DNA from: Nemertoderma westbladi
Taxonomy: Eukaryota; Xenacoelomorpha; Nemertodermatida; Nemertodermatidae
Length of the DNA stretch: 43,189 bases
Direction of reading: 5' to 3'
NCBI GenBank assembly: GCA_032718475.1
Contig: JAUCBJ010001859.1
Coordinates: 1 to 43,189 of the forward strand
Made by a program: the position numbers and the translations under genes. The notes beneath the pieces were generated by a model that saw nothing but the letters and a program-made list of their open reading frames with translations, was not told the DNA's origin and searched no databases. Of the stretch, positions 11,701-21,325 are shown in pieces. Numbering within the stretch: the stretch's first letter is position 1; each line of letters starts with the position of its first letter.

Positions 11701-12480
11701 GAGGGAGCCCAGCGGCTCCTCAGCTCATTAGAACATGCTGCTTCTAGTGTTGGTCTTTTTATTAACTCCAGAAAGACCAAAATTCTGACAGTTAACTTTG
11801 AAAGTCCTCAGCAAGTCTCTGATCGGATGAGCATAAGCTCAAAGGATGGTATGCTTGAGCATGTGGACGACTTCTGTTACCTGGGATCATGGATCCGGAA
11901 GTCAGGTGAGGACCTTCGAATACGTAAGGGAAAGGCATGGGCAGCCTTGAATAGGCTTTCCAGGATTTGGAAGTCACCTAGAATTAATCGGAAACTTAAG
12001 GTCCGATTATTTAGAGCAGCAGTAGTTCCAGTACTCCTCTACGGGAGTCCATGCTGGGCTCTAACTGCTGAGGACACCAAATCTCTGGATGGCACATTCA
12101 CAAGAATGCTACGCCGGGTACATTGTGTCAAGTACAATGCACACATCTCCAACCAGACACTATATAACATTGGAGGTGTCTCATTGGTTCCCCCAAGCTT
12201 GACACTAGAACAAAATCGCCTCCGCTTTGCAGGACATTGCTTTCGCCGTGAGGACCAGCCAGTGCATAATCTTGTACTTTGGCAGCCTCATGGAGTGAAT
12301 AAGCATGGTGGACAGCCCATGACTTTCTTGAGACGCATCTTAAAGGACACTGGCCTTAAAGATGCGGATGATCTAGCAAATGTCATGGGTGATAGGGAGT
12401 TGTGGCGGTGCAATTTTGTTGACAAGCCGGCACAGCATTCTTAAAAATGCAGCTGCAATGCAGCATGCCGATCCTAGTAG
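8728..12480 (+). mobile_element. full-length non-LTR retrotransposon (RTE-like, APE + RT)
   Basis: A single-ORF element of about 3.75 kb: a 5' leader of about 420 bases (8728-9147), one ORF (9148-12444), and a very short 3' UTR ending cctagtag with no poly-A. The 9-base word tatattata lies immediately before (8719-8727) and after (12481-12489) and is a candidate target-site duplication, though the left flank is itself AT-repetitive. The 3' end coincides with that of the truncated copy at 3224. A single ORF with an apurinic-type endonuclease before the RT, no visible RNase H domain and a short 3' UTR fit RTE-like clades; the exact clade is not determined. Confidence 0.92.
9148..12444 (+). CDS. 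LINE polyprotein: AP-like endonuclease + reverse transcriptase
   Basis: This intact ORF of 1098 codons from ATG 9148 encodes the transposition enzyme of the element. The frame is open from 9106, but no earlier ATG exists in frame. The first 120 or so residues are Pro/Ser/Arg-rich and unassigned. An exonuclease-endonuclease-phosphatase domain follows (roughly residues 120-370), with VQEHRM in the QE position, a GGIGLL strand, YSPTS, catalytic LGDFNA (about residue 272) and terminal SSDHRLI (about 360). The RT domain lies at about 620-900: NGFRKGRG, VDFFKAFD, LQGDTLAP and FADD. The C-terminal part has YLGSWI, a YGSPCWALT segment and RLRFAGHCFRR, typical of this LINE lineage. By family knowledge the endonuclease nicks target DNA and the RT primes from the nick. 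No stops or frameshifts are seen, so the copy may be active. Confidence 0.95.
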   Translation: MANQGVVFAPRADSAKKHPPTPTMDYISNAEVRPLEASGITGHNRPHRRQLTPDRLPVSPPTGERAANNSLSPFPDDLSGPNPGSPGRPDCDGERDSGVGGYSHVPPRPTKPLVNLRQVTRLASVNTLTLGSPMRQGELTALADKLSLSAVGVQEHRMQTGQTDEVLIKDMGGGWRLALASADDSGNGGIGLLMNPTAHAALDKIDQISNRIIRCHFSCSGRLAKKFPKVVLIVCYSPTSVAPVEEVENFYHNLQAATDGVDQHAFLTFLGDFNASLHQSPTSPWVYSNSVNRNSVHLQDFISGNGLFSAGTQFKKRTGKLWTHSGPSGHKSQIDHILFRRKYRSSIQDCNAFTLRPFSSDHRLIVAKVRLSLRASRTTKSALPRHDWSSLLQQPSVRSSFTLQLSNRYEALASEAADHCEGYTAFTEAVKLAAAETVPVYPRNRKRAPWTDNKIQKCRNDLHKAQKESRLKQTTAAKNAVKAASRSLNRQYSVNLQELINQQVDAINDADDSRQSSQAWKSINLLTGRKSQPTTKVKAESPADRLNGWKAHFEKLLNNDRVLPDNFIEVKVSESVLPDIPIGDISFAEVKAAAKSIKTNRASGVDGVPPEVFKIPECLKLIYPIIVDMYRTTRVPQEMKTNKLVPVPKKGNLTLYGSFRGISLISIAAKLYNRILLNRIRDPIERLLRGNQNGFRKGRGTMEPILALRRIIEELSKKKDRHLAVIFVDFFKAFDSVSRSRMFSILSLYGIPDEIIAAIRSVYDGSTTFVSTVDGDTEPFEVLWGVLQGDTLAPFLFIIVVDYVLRMSLDHHNDDGVMITPPTGSRSRGNPAKYLTDLDFADDLGVLSESLEGAQRLLSSLEHAASSVGLFINSRKTKILTVNFESPQQVSDRMSISSKDGMLEHVDDFCYLGSWIRKSGEDLRIRKGKAWAALNRLSRIWKSPRINRKLKVRLFRAAVVPVLLYGSPCWALTAEDTKSLDGTFTRMLRRVHCVKYNAHISNQTLYNIGGVSLVPPSLTLEQNRLRFAGHCFRREDQPVHNLVLWQPHGVNKHGGQPMTFLRRILKDTGLKDADDLANVMGDRELWRCNFVDKPAQHS

Positions 12481-12991
12481 TATATTATAGGACTACATCA
12501 AACGTTGCTTTCAATTTTTCATCTGCGACTAAACCAGATCGCAGACAGTCGATATCAGTAATTATTATTATTACTATTATTGGTCGCTATTTGTCATTCA
12601 ATTGGCTCACCAAACTGCCGCAACTGATCCAAACGCTAAGTTTGAAAGGAGAGGAGACCTTGTGTCGCCTGCGTGGATTGGAGCGGATCAAACGACAATG
12701 GGAAATATATTAATTCCATTATAAAGCTTTTAATGCGAATTTATATCGAAGTTATTATTGAACGAAATATCCCATTAGAAACGTTTAATTTCCCCCAATC
12801 GAAATATTTCGAAGTAAATCGTAGGAGTTATAGAAGGCAAGCAGAGTAATTAAGTTATGCTTTATAGATGAGATCATCTTATATCATAGCCATATAGGAT
12901 TGATGTCTGTCTGTGTTTTTAAAAGTTGGGCAGAATGTGAATTCGGTGATAGATTAACGTCTTACAATAACGCTTAACTAACCGTAGAATA
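12481..12991. other. spacer between LINE and minisatellite element
   Basis: AT-rich sequence with no recognised gene. A short open frame running out of the LINE 3' end (12447-12713) is not supported by any domain. Confidence 0.5.
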
Positions 12992-13010
12992 TGGGGCGCC
13001 GTTCCGGCAA

Positions 13011-16000
13011 ACCGAGAATGCAAACTCGGCCCGAGAATGCAAACTCGGCCCGAGAATGCAAACTCGGCCCGAGAATTCAAACTCGGCCCGAGAATGCAAA
13101 CTCTGCCCGAGAATTCAAAACTCGGTCCGAGAATGCAAACTCGGGCCGAGAATGCAAACTCGGCCCGAGAATGCAAATTCGGGCCTAGAATATAATCTCG
13201 GTCCGAGAATGCAAACTCGGCCCGAGAATGCAAACTCGCCCCGAGAATGCAAACTCGGCCCGAGAATGCAAACTCGGCCCGATAATGCAAACTCGGCCCG
13301 AGAATGCAAACTCGGCTCGACAATGCAAACTCGGCCCGATAATTCAAACTCGGCCCGAGAATGCAAACTCGGGCCTAGAATATAATCTGGGCCCGAGAAT
13401 GCAAACTCGGCCCGAGAATGAAACTCTGCCCGAGAATGCAAACTCGGCCCGAGAATGCAAACTCGGGCCTAGAATATAATCTCGGCCCGAGAATGCAAAC
13501 ACGGGCCTAGAATATAATCTGGGCCCGAGAATGCAAACTCTGCCCGAGAATGCAAACTCGGCCCGAGAATGCAAATTCGGGCCTAGAATATAATCTCGGT
13601 CCGAGAATGCAAACTCGGCCCGAGAATGCAAACTCGCCCCGAGAATGCAAACTCGGCCCGAGAATGCAAACTCGGCCCGATAATGCAAACTCGGCCCGAG
13701 AATGCAAACTCGGCTCGACAATGCAAACTCGGCCCGATAATTCAAACTCGGCCCGAGAATGCAAACTCGGGCCTAGAATATAATCTGGGCCCGAGAATGC
13801 AAACTCGGCCCGAGAATGAAACTCTGCCCGAGAATGCAAACTCGGCCCGAGAATGCAAAACTCTGCCCGAGAATTCAAACTCGGCCCGAGAATGCAAACT
13901 CGGGCCTAGAATATAATCTCGGCCCGAGAATGCAAACACGGGCCTAGAATATAATCTGGGCCCGAGAATGCAAACTCTGCCCGAGAATGCAAACTCGCCC
14001 CGAGAATGCAAACACGGGCCTAGAATATAATCTGGGCCCGAGAATGCAAACTCAGCCCGAGAATGCAAACTCGGCCCGAGAATGCAAACTCTGCCCGAGA
14101 ATGCAAACTCGCCCCGAGAATGCAAACTCGGGACGAGAATGCAAACTCGGGCCTAGAATATAATCTCGGCCCGAGAAAACAAACTCGACCCGAGAATGCA
14201 AACACGGGCCTAGAATATAATCTGGGCCCGAGAAGGTAAACTCGGCCCGAGAATGCAAACTCGGCCCGAGAATGCAAACTCGGCCCGAGAATGCAAACAC
14301 GGGCCTAGAATATAATCTGGGCCCGATAATGCAAACTCGGCCCAAGAATGCAAACTCGGCCCGAGCATGCAATCTCGTCCCAAGAATGCAAACTCGGCCC
14401 GAGAATGCAAAATCTGCCCGAGAATGCAAACTCGGCCCGAGAATTCAAACTCGGCCCGAGAATGCAAACTCGGCCCGAGAATGCAAACTCGGCCCGAGAA
14501 TTCAAACTCGGCCCGAGAATGCAAACTCGGGCTTAGAATATATCTCGGCCCGAGAATGCAAACTCGGGCCTAGTATATAATCTCGGCCCGAAAATGCAAA
14601 CTCGGCCCGAGAATGCAAACTCTGCCCGAGAATTCAAACTCGACCCGAGAATGCAAACTCGGGCCTAGAATATAATCTCGGCCCGAGAATGCAAACTCGG
14701 CCCGAGAATGCAAACTCGGCCCGAGAATTCAAACTCGGCCCGAGAATGCAAACTCGGGCCTAGAATATAATCTCGGCCCCGAGAATGCAAACTCGGCCCA
14801 AGAATGCAAACTCGGGCCTAGAATATAATCTGGGCCCGAGAATGCAAACTCGGCCCGAGAATGCAAACTCGGCCCGAGCATGCAATCTCGGCCCGATAAT
14901 GCAAACTCGGCCCGAGAATGCGAACTCGGCCCGAGAATGCATACTCGGGCCGAGAATGCAAACTCGGCCCGAGAATGCAAAATCTGCCCGAGAATGCAAA
15001 CTCTGACCGAGAATGCAAACTCGGCCCGAGAATGCGAACTCGCCCCGAGAATGCGAACTCGCCCCGAGAATGCATATTCGGGCCGAGAATGCAATCTCGG
15101 CCCGATAATGCGAACTCGGCCCGAGAATGCAAAATCTGCCCGAGAATGCAAACTCGGCCCGAGAATTCAAACTCGGCCCGAGAATGCAAACTCGGGCTTA
15201 GAATATATCTCGGCCCGAGAATGCAAACTCGGGCCTAGTATATAATCTCGGCCCGAAAATGCAAACTCGGCCCGAGAATGCACACTCGGGCCGAGAATGC
15301 AAACTCGGGCCTAGAATATAATCTCGACCCGAGAATGCAAACTCGGCCCGAGAATGCAAACTCGGCCCGAGAATGCAAACTCGGCCCGAGAATCCAAACT
15401 CGGCCCGAGAATTCAAACTCGGCCCGATAATTCAAACTCGGCCCGAGAATGCAAACTCGGGCTTAGAATATATCTCGGCCCGAGAATGCAAACTCGGGCC
15501 TAGTATATAATCTCGGCCCGAAAATGCAAACTCTGACCGAGAATTCAAACTCGCCCCGAGAATGCAAACTCGGGCCTAGAATATAATCTCGACCCGAGAA
15601 TGCAAACTCGGCCCGAGAATGCAAACTCGGCCCGAGAATGCAAACTCGGCCCGAGAATGCAAACTCGGCCCGAGAATCCAAACTCGGCCCGAGAATTCAA
15701 ACTCGGCCCGATAATTCAAACTCGGCCCGAGAATGCAAACTCGGCCCGAGAATGCAAACTCGGGCCTAGAATATAATCTCGGCCCGAGAATGCAAACTCG
15801 GCCCAAGAATGCAAACTCGGGCCTAGAATATAATCTCGGCCCGAGAATGCAAACTCGGCCCGAGAATGCAAACTCTGCCCGATAATTCAAACTCGGCCCG
15901 AGAATGCAAACTCGGGCCTAGAATATAATCTGGACCCGAGAATGCAAACTCGGCCCGAGAATGCAAACTCTGCCCGAAAATTCAAACTCGGCCCGAGAAT

Positions 16001-18530
16001 GCAAACTCGGGTCTAGAATATAATCTCGGCCCGAGAATGCAAACTCGGCCCGAGAATGCAAACTCTGCCCGAAAATTCAAACTCGGCCCGAGAATGCAAA
16101 CTCGGGTCTAGAATATAATCTCGGCCCGAGAATTCAAACTCGGCCCGAGAATGCAAACTCGGGCTTAGAATATATCTCGGCCCGAGAATGCAAACTCGGG
16201 CCTAGTATATAATCTCGGCCCGAAAATGCAAACTCGGCCCGAGAATGCAAACTCTGCCCGAGAATTCAAACTCGACCCGAGAATGCAAACTCGGGCCTAG
16301 AATATAATCTCGACCCGAGAATGCAAACTCGGCCCGAGAATGCAAACTCGGCCCGAGAATGCAAACTCGGCCCGAGAATGCAAACTCGGCCCGAGAATTC
16401 AAACTCGGCCCGATAATTCAAACTCGGCCCGAGAATGCAAACTCGGGCCTAGAATATAATCTCGGCCCGAGAATGCAAACTCGGCCCAAGAATGCAAACT
16501 CGGGCCTAGAATATAATCTCGGCCCGAGAATGCAAACTCGGCCCGAGAATGCAAACTCTGCCCGATAATTCAAACTCGGCCCGAGAATGCAAACTCGGCC
16601 CGAGAATGCAAACTCGGGCCTAGAATATAATCTGGGCCCGAGAATGCAAACTCGGCCCGAGAATGCAAACTCTGCCCGAAAATTCAAACTCGGCCCGAGA
16701 ATGCAAACTCGGGTCTAGAATATAATCTCGGCCCGAGAATGCAAACTCGGCCCGAGAATGCAAACTCTGCCCGAAAATTCAAACTCGGCCCGAGAATGCA
16801 AACTCGGCCCGAGAATGCAAACTCGGGTCTAGAATATAATCTCGGCCCGAGAATGCAAACTCGGGCCGATAATGCAAACTCGGCTCGACAATGCAAACTC
16901 GGCCCGATAATTCAAACTCGGCCCGAGAATGCAAACTCGGGCCTAGAATATAATCTGGGCCCGAGAATGCAAACTCGGCCCGAGAATGCAAACTCTGCCC
17001 GAGAATGCAAACTCGGCCCGAGAATGCAAACTCGGCCCAAGAATGCAAACTCGGCCCGAGAATGCAAACTCGGCCCGAGAATGCAAACTCTGCCCGAGAA
17101 TGCAAACTCGGCACGAGAATGGAAACTCGGCCCGAGAATGCAAACTCGGCCCGAGAATGCAAACTCGGCCCGAGAATGCAAACTCGGCTCGACAATGCAA
17201 ACTCGGCCCGATAATTCAAACTCGGCCCGAGAATGCAAACTCGGGCCTAGAATATAATCTGGGCCCGAGAATGCAAACTCGGCCCGAGAATGAAACTCTG
17301 CCCGAGAATGCAAACTCGGCCCGAGAATGCAAAACTCTGACCGAGAATTCAAACTCGGCCCGAGAATGCAAACTCGGGCCTAGAATATAATCTCGGCCCG
17401 AGAAAGCAAACCCGGCCCGAGAATGCAAACTCGGGCCTAGAATATAATCTCGGCCCGAGAATGCAAACTCGGCCCGAGAATGCAAAACTCTGCCCGAGAA
17501 TTCAAACTCGGCCCGAGAATGCAAACTTGGGCCTAGAATATAATCTCGGCCCGAGAAAGCAAACCCGGCCCGAGAATGCAAACTCGGCCCGAGAATGCAA
17601 ACTCGGCCCGAGAATGCAAACTCGGCCCGAGAATGCAAACTCGGCCCGAGAATGCAAATTCGGCCCGAGAATGCAATCTCGGCCCGATAATGCAAACTCG
17701 GCCCGAAAATGCGAACTCGGCCCGAGAATGCATATAATCTCGGCCTGAGAATGTAAACTCGGCCCGAGTATGCAAACTCGGCCCGAGAATGCAAACTTGG
17801 CCCGAGAATGCAAACTCGGCCCGAGAATGCAAACTCGGCCCGAGAATTCAAACTCGGCCCGAGAATGCAAACTCGGGCGTAGAATATAATATCGGCCCGA
17901 GAATGCAAACTCGGCCCAAGAATGCAAACTCGGCCCGAGAATGCAAACTCGGGCCTAGAAAATAATCTCGGCCCGAGAATGCAAACTCGTCCCGAGAATG
18001 CAAACTCGGCCCGAGAATGGAAACTCGGCCCGAGAATGCAAACTCGGCCCGAGAATGCAAACTCGGCTCGACAATGCAAACTCGGCCCGATAATTCAAAC
18101 TCGGCCCGAGAATGCAAACTCGGGCCTAGAATATAATCTGGGCCCGAGAATGCAAACTCGGCCCGAGAATGAAACTCTGCCCGAGAATTCAAACTCGGCC
18201 CGAGAATGCAAACTCGGGCCTAGAATATAATCTGGGCCCGAGAATGCAAACTCGGCCCGAGAATGCAAACTCTGCCCGAAAATTCAAACTCGGCCCGAGA
18301 ATGCAAACTCGGGCCTAGAATATAATCTCGGCCCGAGAATGCAAGCTCGTCCCGAGAATGGAAACTCGGCCCGAGGATGGAAACTCGGCCCGAGAATGCA
18401 ATCTCTGCCCGAGAATTCAAACTCGGCCCGAGAATGCATACTCGGGCCTAGATATGAATCTCGGCCCGAGTATGCATACTCGGCCCGAGAATGCAAACTC
18501 GGGCCGAGATGCAATCTCGGCCCGAGTAAA
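13011..18530. repeat. 19-bp minisatellite, roughly 290 units, direct orientation
   Basis: The dominant unit is ctcggcccgagaatgcaaa (19 bases). A second frequent unit is ctcgggcctagaatataat (also 19), and minor variants carry ctctgcccgag, cccgataattc, ctcggctcgac and ctcgccccgag. The 11-base core ctcggcccgag is palindromic except for its centre. Larger blocks are themselves duplicated: the segment starting gcaaattcgg at 13173 recurs at 13571 (offset 398). Because three units are 57 bases (19 codons), stop-free stretches occur in all six frames with 19-residue periodicity; these are by-products, not genes. Confidence 0.97.
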
Positions 18531-18660
18531 TGGCATTCCTCGGCCCGAGTTTGCATACTCGGCCGAGTTTGCATTCTCGGGCTCGAGCTTGCATTCTCAG
18601 GCCGAGTTTGCATTCTCAGGCCGAGTTTGATCTACATTCTCGGGCCGAGAATGTCAGGTA
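18531..18660. repeat. inverted terminal units of the 19-bp array
   Basis: After about 18530 the unit order flips to the complementary orientation: cccgagtttgcatactcgg, gagtttgcattctcgg and ctcaggccgagtttgcattc are reverse complements of the main unit. About six degenerate units follow before the right TIR. These units are more diverged than those in the array body, as expected for an unexpanded original arm. Confidence 0.85.
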
Positions 18661-18693
18661 CTTTTGGCCGGAACGGCGCCCTATAGTAGAAGG

Positions 18694-19257
18694 CCTACAG
18701 CATCACTCCATATAAAGTGGACCTACAGCATTAGTGTCACATAAAGTGGACCTACAGCATCACTCCATATAAAGTGGACTTACAGCATTAGTGTCACATA
18801 AAGTGGACCTACAGCATTAGTGTCACATAAAGTGGACCTACAGCATTAGTGTCACATAAAGTGGACCTACAGCATTAGTGTCATATAAAGTGGACCTACA
18901 GCATCACTCCATATAAAGTGGACTTACAGCATTAGTGTCACATAAAGTGGACCTACAGCATTAGTGTCACATAAAGCGGACCTACAGTATCACTCCATAT
19001 AAAGTGGACCTACAGCATTAGTGTCACATAAAGAGGACCTACAACATCACTCCATATAAAGTGGACCTACAACATTAGTGTCACATAAAGTGGACCTACA
19101 GCATTAGTGTCACATAAAGTGGACCTACAGCATTAGTGTCACTTAAAGTGGACCTACAGCATTAGTGTCACATAAAGTGGACCTACAGAATTAGTGTCAC
19201 ATAAAGTAGACCTACAGCATTAGTGTCACATAAAATGGATCTACAGCATTAGTGTCA
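18694..19257. repeat. 28/29-bp minisatellite, about 19 units
   Basis: Two unit types alternate irregularly: cctacagcattagtgtcaca followed by taaagtgga (29 bases), and cctacagcatcactccatat followed by aaagtgga (28 bases). The left third has more of the 28-base type. The array starts 11 bases beyond the right end of the TIR element and has no sequence similarity to the 19-bp unit. Confidence 0.95.
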
Positions 19258-19343
19258 ATGCCTATCGAGTATGACATGTAAATGCACCGGTATACCAGGT
19301 TTATGGCACTAGCCACTAGCAATTGATGGGGTTACAGTACGGA

Positions 19344-19873
19344 CAGTGCTGTTCAAATAATTTTGTAGTGACAAATTAACTAAACCTAAATAAATAAATA
19401 TAAATGACAAGTTAACTCATTATTTCAACTAATTTTGAGGTGTTTAGTTAAATATGTAATAGTTGAAAATTCAACTAAAACTTAACTAAATACCAAAATG
19501 TTTAATATTTCAGGTGACCATAGCCAACGGTTGTTATTGCCGTTTCGCAACACCTCAGAAACTATATGAGAATGGTTTTTCATATGCTTAACTTAACAAT
19601 GGGCTTGGCAAACAACTTAGCAGCAGCTAGGGAGATCAATTTTGCAGCTTTGCACCGTGAGTGGTAAGTCTTAAATATGAAACTTGTTTGGCACACTGGG
19701 ATACTGGCTCAGAGGGATCCTGCCTTCAGCTTTCGGAATTTAGTTAGATTTTAGTTGAAAGTCAGCCATTTCTTTAAAACCCCGTTAACTAACTAAATTC
19801 ACAGTGACAAGTTAAATAAAACCACTTTAAGACAACTAAAATAGTTGGACTTTCAACTAGTTGAACAGCACTT
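19344..19873. mobile_element. non-autonomous hAT-type MITE with 8-bp target duplications
   Basis: The ends are cagtgctgttcaa (19344-19356) and ttgaacagcactt (19861-19873), inverted apart from the outermost base. The flanks agtacgga (19336-19343) and agtacgaa (19874-19881) are 8-base direct repeats matching at 7 of 8 positions. A CAGTG-type terminus with 8-bp duplication is characteristic of hAT elements. The 530-bp body has no transposase; it carries subterminal copies of gtgacaagttaa-like words near both ends, possible transposase-binding sites. Confidence 0.85.
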
Positions 19874-19881
19874 AGTACGAA

Positions 19882-20562
19882 AGACGGAATGGGAGGAAGA
19901 TCCGAATCCGAATAGGTAAATTTAGGAGCAGGGTATAGAGGCACGTTATTCTAACCAAAACAATAAGAGTCAATAGGAAGTAATGTGACAATTTTTGTTA
20001 ATTCCAAACAGCAGCGCCCCGAATGGCTAATTTAGGACCTTCGCCTCATTCGGACCTTCGTCCCATTCGCATTCAGCCCTTCGCTTTGACCCAATACGAT
20101 TGGTAGCATATAGGCTATAGGCAGGCCTACATACAATACAACCAGGTGCACAGACGAGGCTAGTGGTTGGTTGCAATACGTAGCAGATACTGCTACTTAG
20201 TGTCGCTATCGCTCACCCCTATAGGGTTGCTATTGCGCACCTAGTAGGGCGAACAATAGTCACAAAGTATGCGGCATTGGGATACACTTTGTACGAAGAG
20301 TAATTCATTCATTGCGAGATAGGCTTACCGAGATCGCTAATTCCTTCATTGTTCACGTTGACGGGACCTTCAAACAACCCAACTCATTAGAGCCCTTCAC
20401 TATAATAACCCAATTGCCGCACTAGGCAACTCATTCTGATGCCGCAGGTTCCCATAACTTTAACAACAGGTATCCAGAGCAACCGAAATTCTTGTAAAAA
20501 ATCTAGTTCTAAGTCCTGTCGGAATGTGGGTGGACGTGTATTTTAAGGGTAGAATTGCGAAG
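19882..20562. other. spacer with a motif shared by the homopolymer-ended MITE
   Basis: At 19923-19966 the words aggagcagggtatagaggca, cgttattctaacc and aaaacaataa match the core of the elements at 6928 and 35673 and of the foldback at 36350, suggesting a degraded relative. The rest, including a cattcggaccttcg-rich patch at 20030-20090, is unassigned. Confidence 0.45.
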
Positions 20563-20673
20563 TACCGTATTTACTCGAATAAGAGCCCCCCTCGAATTAA
20601 CGCCCCCCTTACCCTCAAATTAGCAACTTAAACGTCTTCCCCGAATAAACGCCCCGGCGTTGAATATTATTAC

Positions 20674-20870
20674 AATGTGGGGCGAGCCACGATTCGTGAG
20701 CGATGCCTCTAGCACACAATTATCATTAATATATAGGGGAGAGCCAAATGTAATGTCCGTCTGTCTGTCTGTCCGTCTGTAATTAAAAATTCAATTGATA
20801 ACTTTTGAAGCCTTTAACCAATTTCAACCATTTCAACAATTAATATATTAAAGACCTGCATGAATGCACA
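20674..20870 (+). repeat. dispersed (GACA)n/(GTCT)n-bearing repeat, copy 2
   Basis: It starts atgtggggcgagccacg, continues through cacaattatcattaatatat and a gtccgtctgtctgtctgtcc tract (20755-20780), and ends in an A/T-rich tail with aaaaattcaattgataactt. It matches the reverse complement of 6060-6256 in order. It lies inside the TA-flanked MITE, so it inserted after that element formed or was carried by it. Confidence 0.7.
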
Positions 20871-21164
20871 AAAATGAGAGGAGTAAAATTGTATATTTAT
20901 GCAATTCTAATTAGACCACTTCAACAGTTACCGGTATAATATACTACAGGTTGAGTAGGTCTACAGAGTGTTGATTGATCATTACAGAAGTGAAAGTTAA
21001 TCTGTAATGGATACCTGGTTTTATTTGAATTATTTCATTTGTTTAACTTTTTTCTTGAATTTAACAACATTCTTTATTTGGATATTTAGATTCAAAATGC
21101 TGAATATCTGGAACATAAACATAAACGCCCCCACTCGAACCAGACAATTTGGAACTTAAAAGCC

Positions 21165-21325
21165 TTCCTCGAATAAACGCCCCCCTCGAATTCACGCCTC
21201 CCTCGAATAAACGCCTCCTTCGAATAAACGCCTCCCTCGAATAAACGCCTCCCCCGAATAAACGCCTCCCCCGAATAAACGCCTTACCCGAATAAACGCC
21301 CCCCTCGAATTCACGCCTCCCAAAT
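21165..21325. repeat. 17-bp tandem array inside MITE
   Basis: The unit ctcgaataaacgcctcc repeats about nine times with variants such as cgaattcacgcctcc and cgaataaacgccttac. The unit is an extension of the MITE's own subterminal sequence (tcgaataaacgcccc near the left end). Confidence 0.85.

Larger units (their letters stand above)
12992..18683. mobile_element. TIR-bounded, TA-flanked foldback element filled by minisatellite
   Basis: The left end reads tggggcgccgttccggcaaa (12992-13011). The reverse complement of the right end (18664-18683) reads tagggcgccgttccggccaa, a near-perfect terminal inverted repeat. TA dinucleotides lie directly outside both ends (12990-12991 and 18684-18685), as expected for a TA-targeting DNA transposon or MITE. 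Inside the right TIR, read inward, come units of the form gagaatgcaaactcggcc, the same motif that follows the left TIR, so the inverted symmetry extends beyond the 20-bp tips. No transposase frame is present. I infer a small foldback MITE whose left arm expanded into the 5.6-kb array; it might instead have inserted around a pre-existing satellite. Confidence 0.8.

Noticed and set aside
11220-11977. Open frames antisense to the LINE ORF (also seen at 3728-4485 in the truncated copy)
   Set aside because: They are mirror frames of the RT coding sequence and carry no domain.
13011-18530. CRISPR-like array
   Set aside because: There are no unique spacers between repeats and the DNA is eukaryotic; it is a direct minisatellite.
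13011-18660. Dozens of overlapping open frames in all six frames with 19-residue periodic translations
   Set aside because: They are forced by a 19-bp unit lacking stops; frames on both strands are equally open and there are no non-repetitive protein parts or start contexts.
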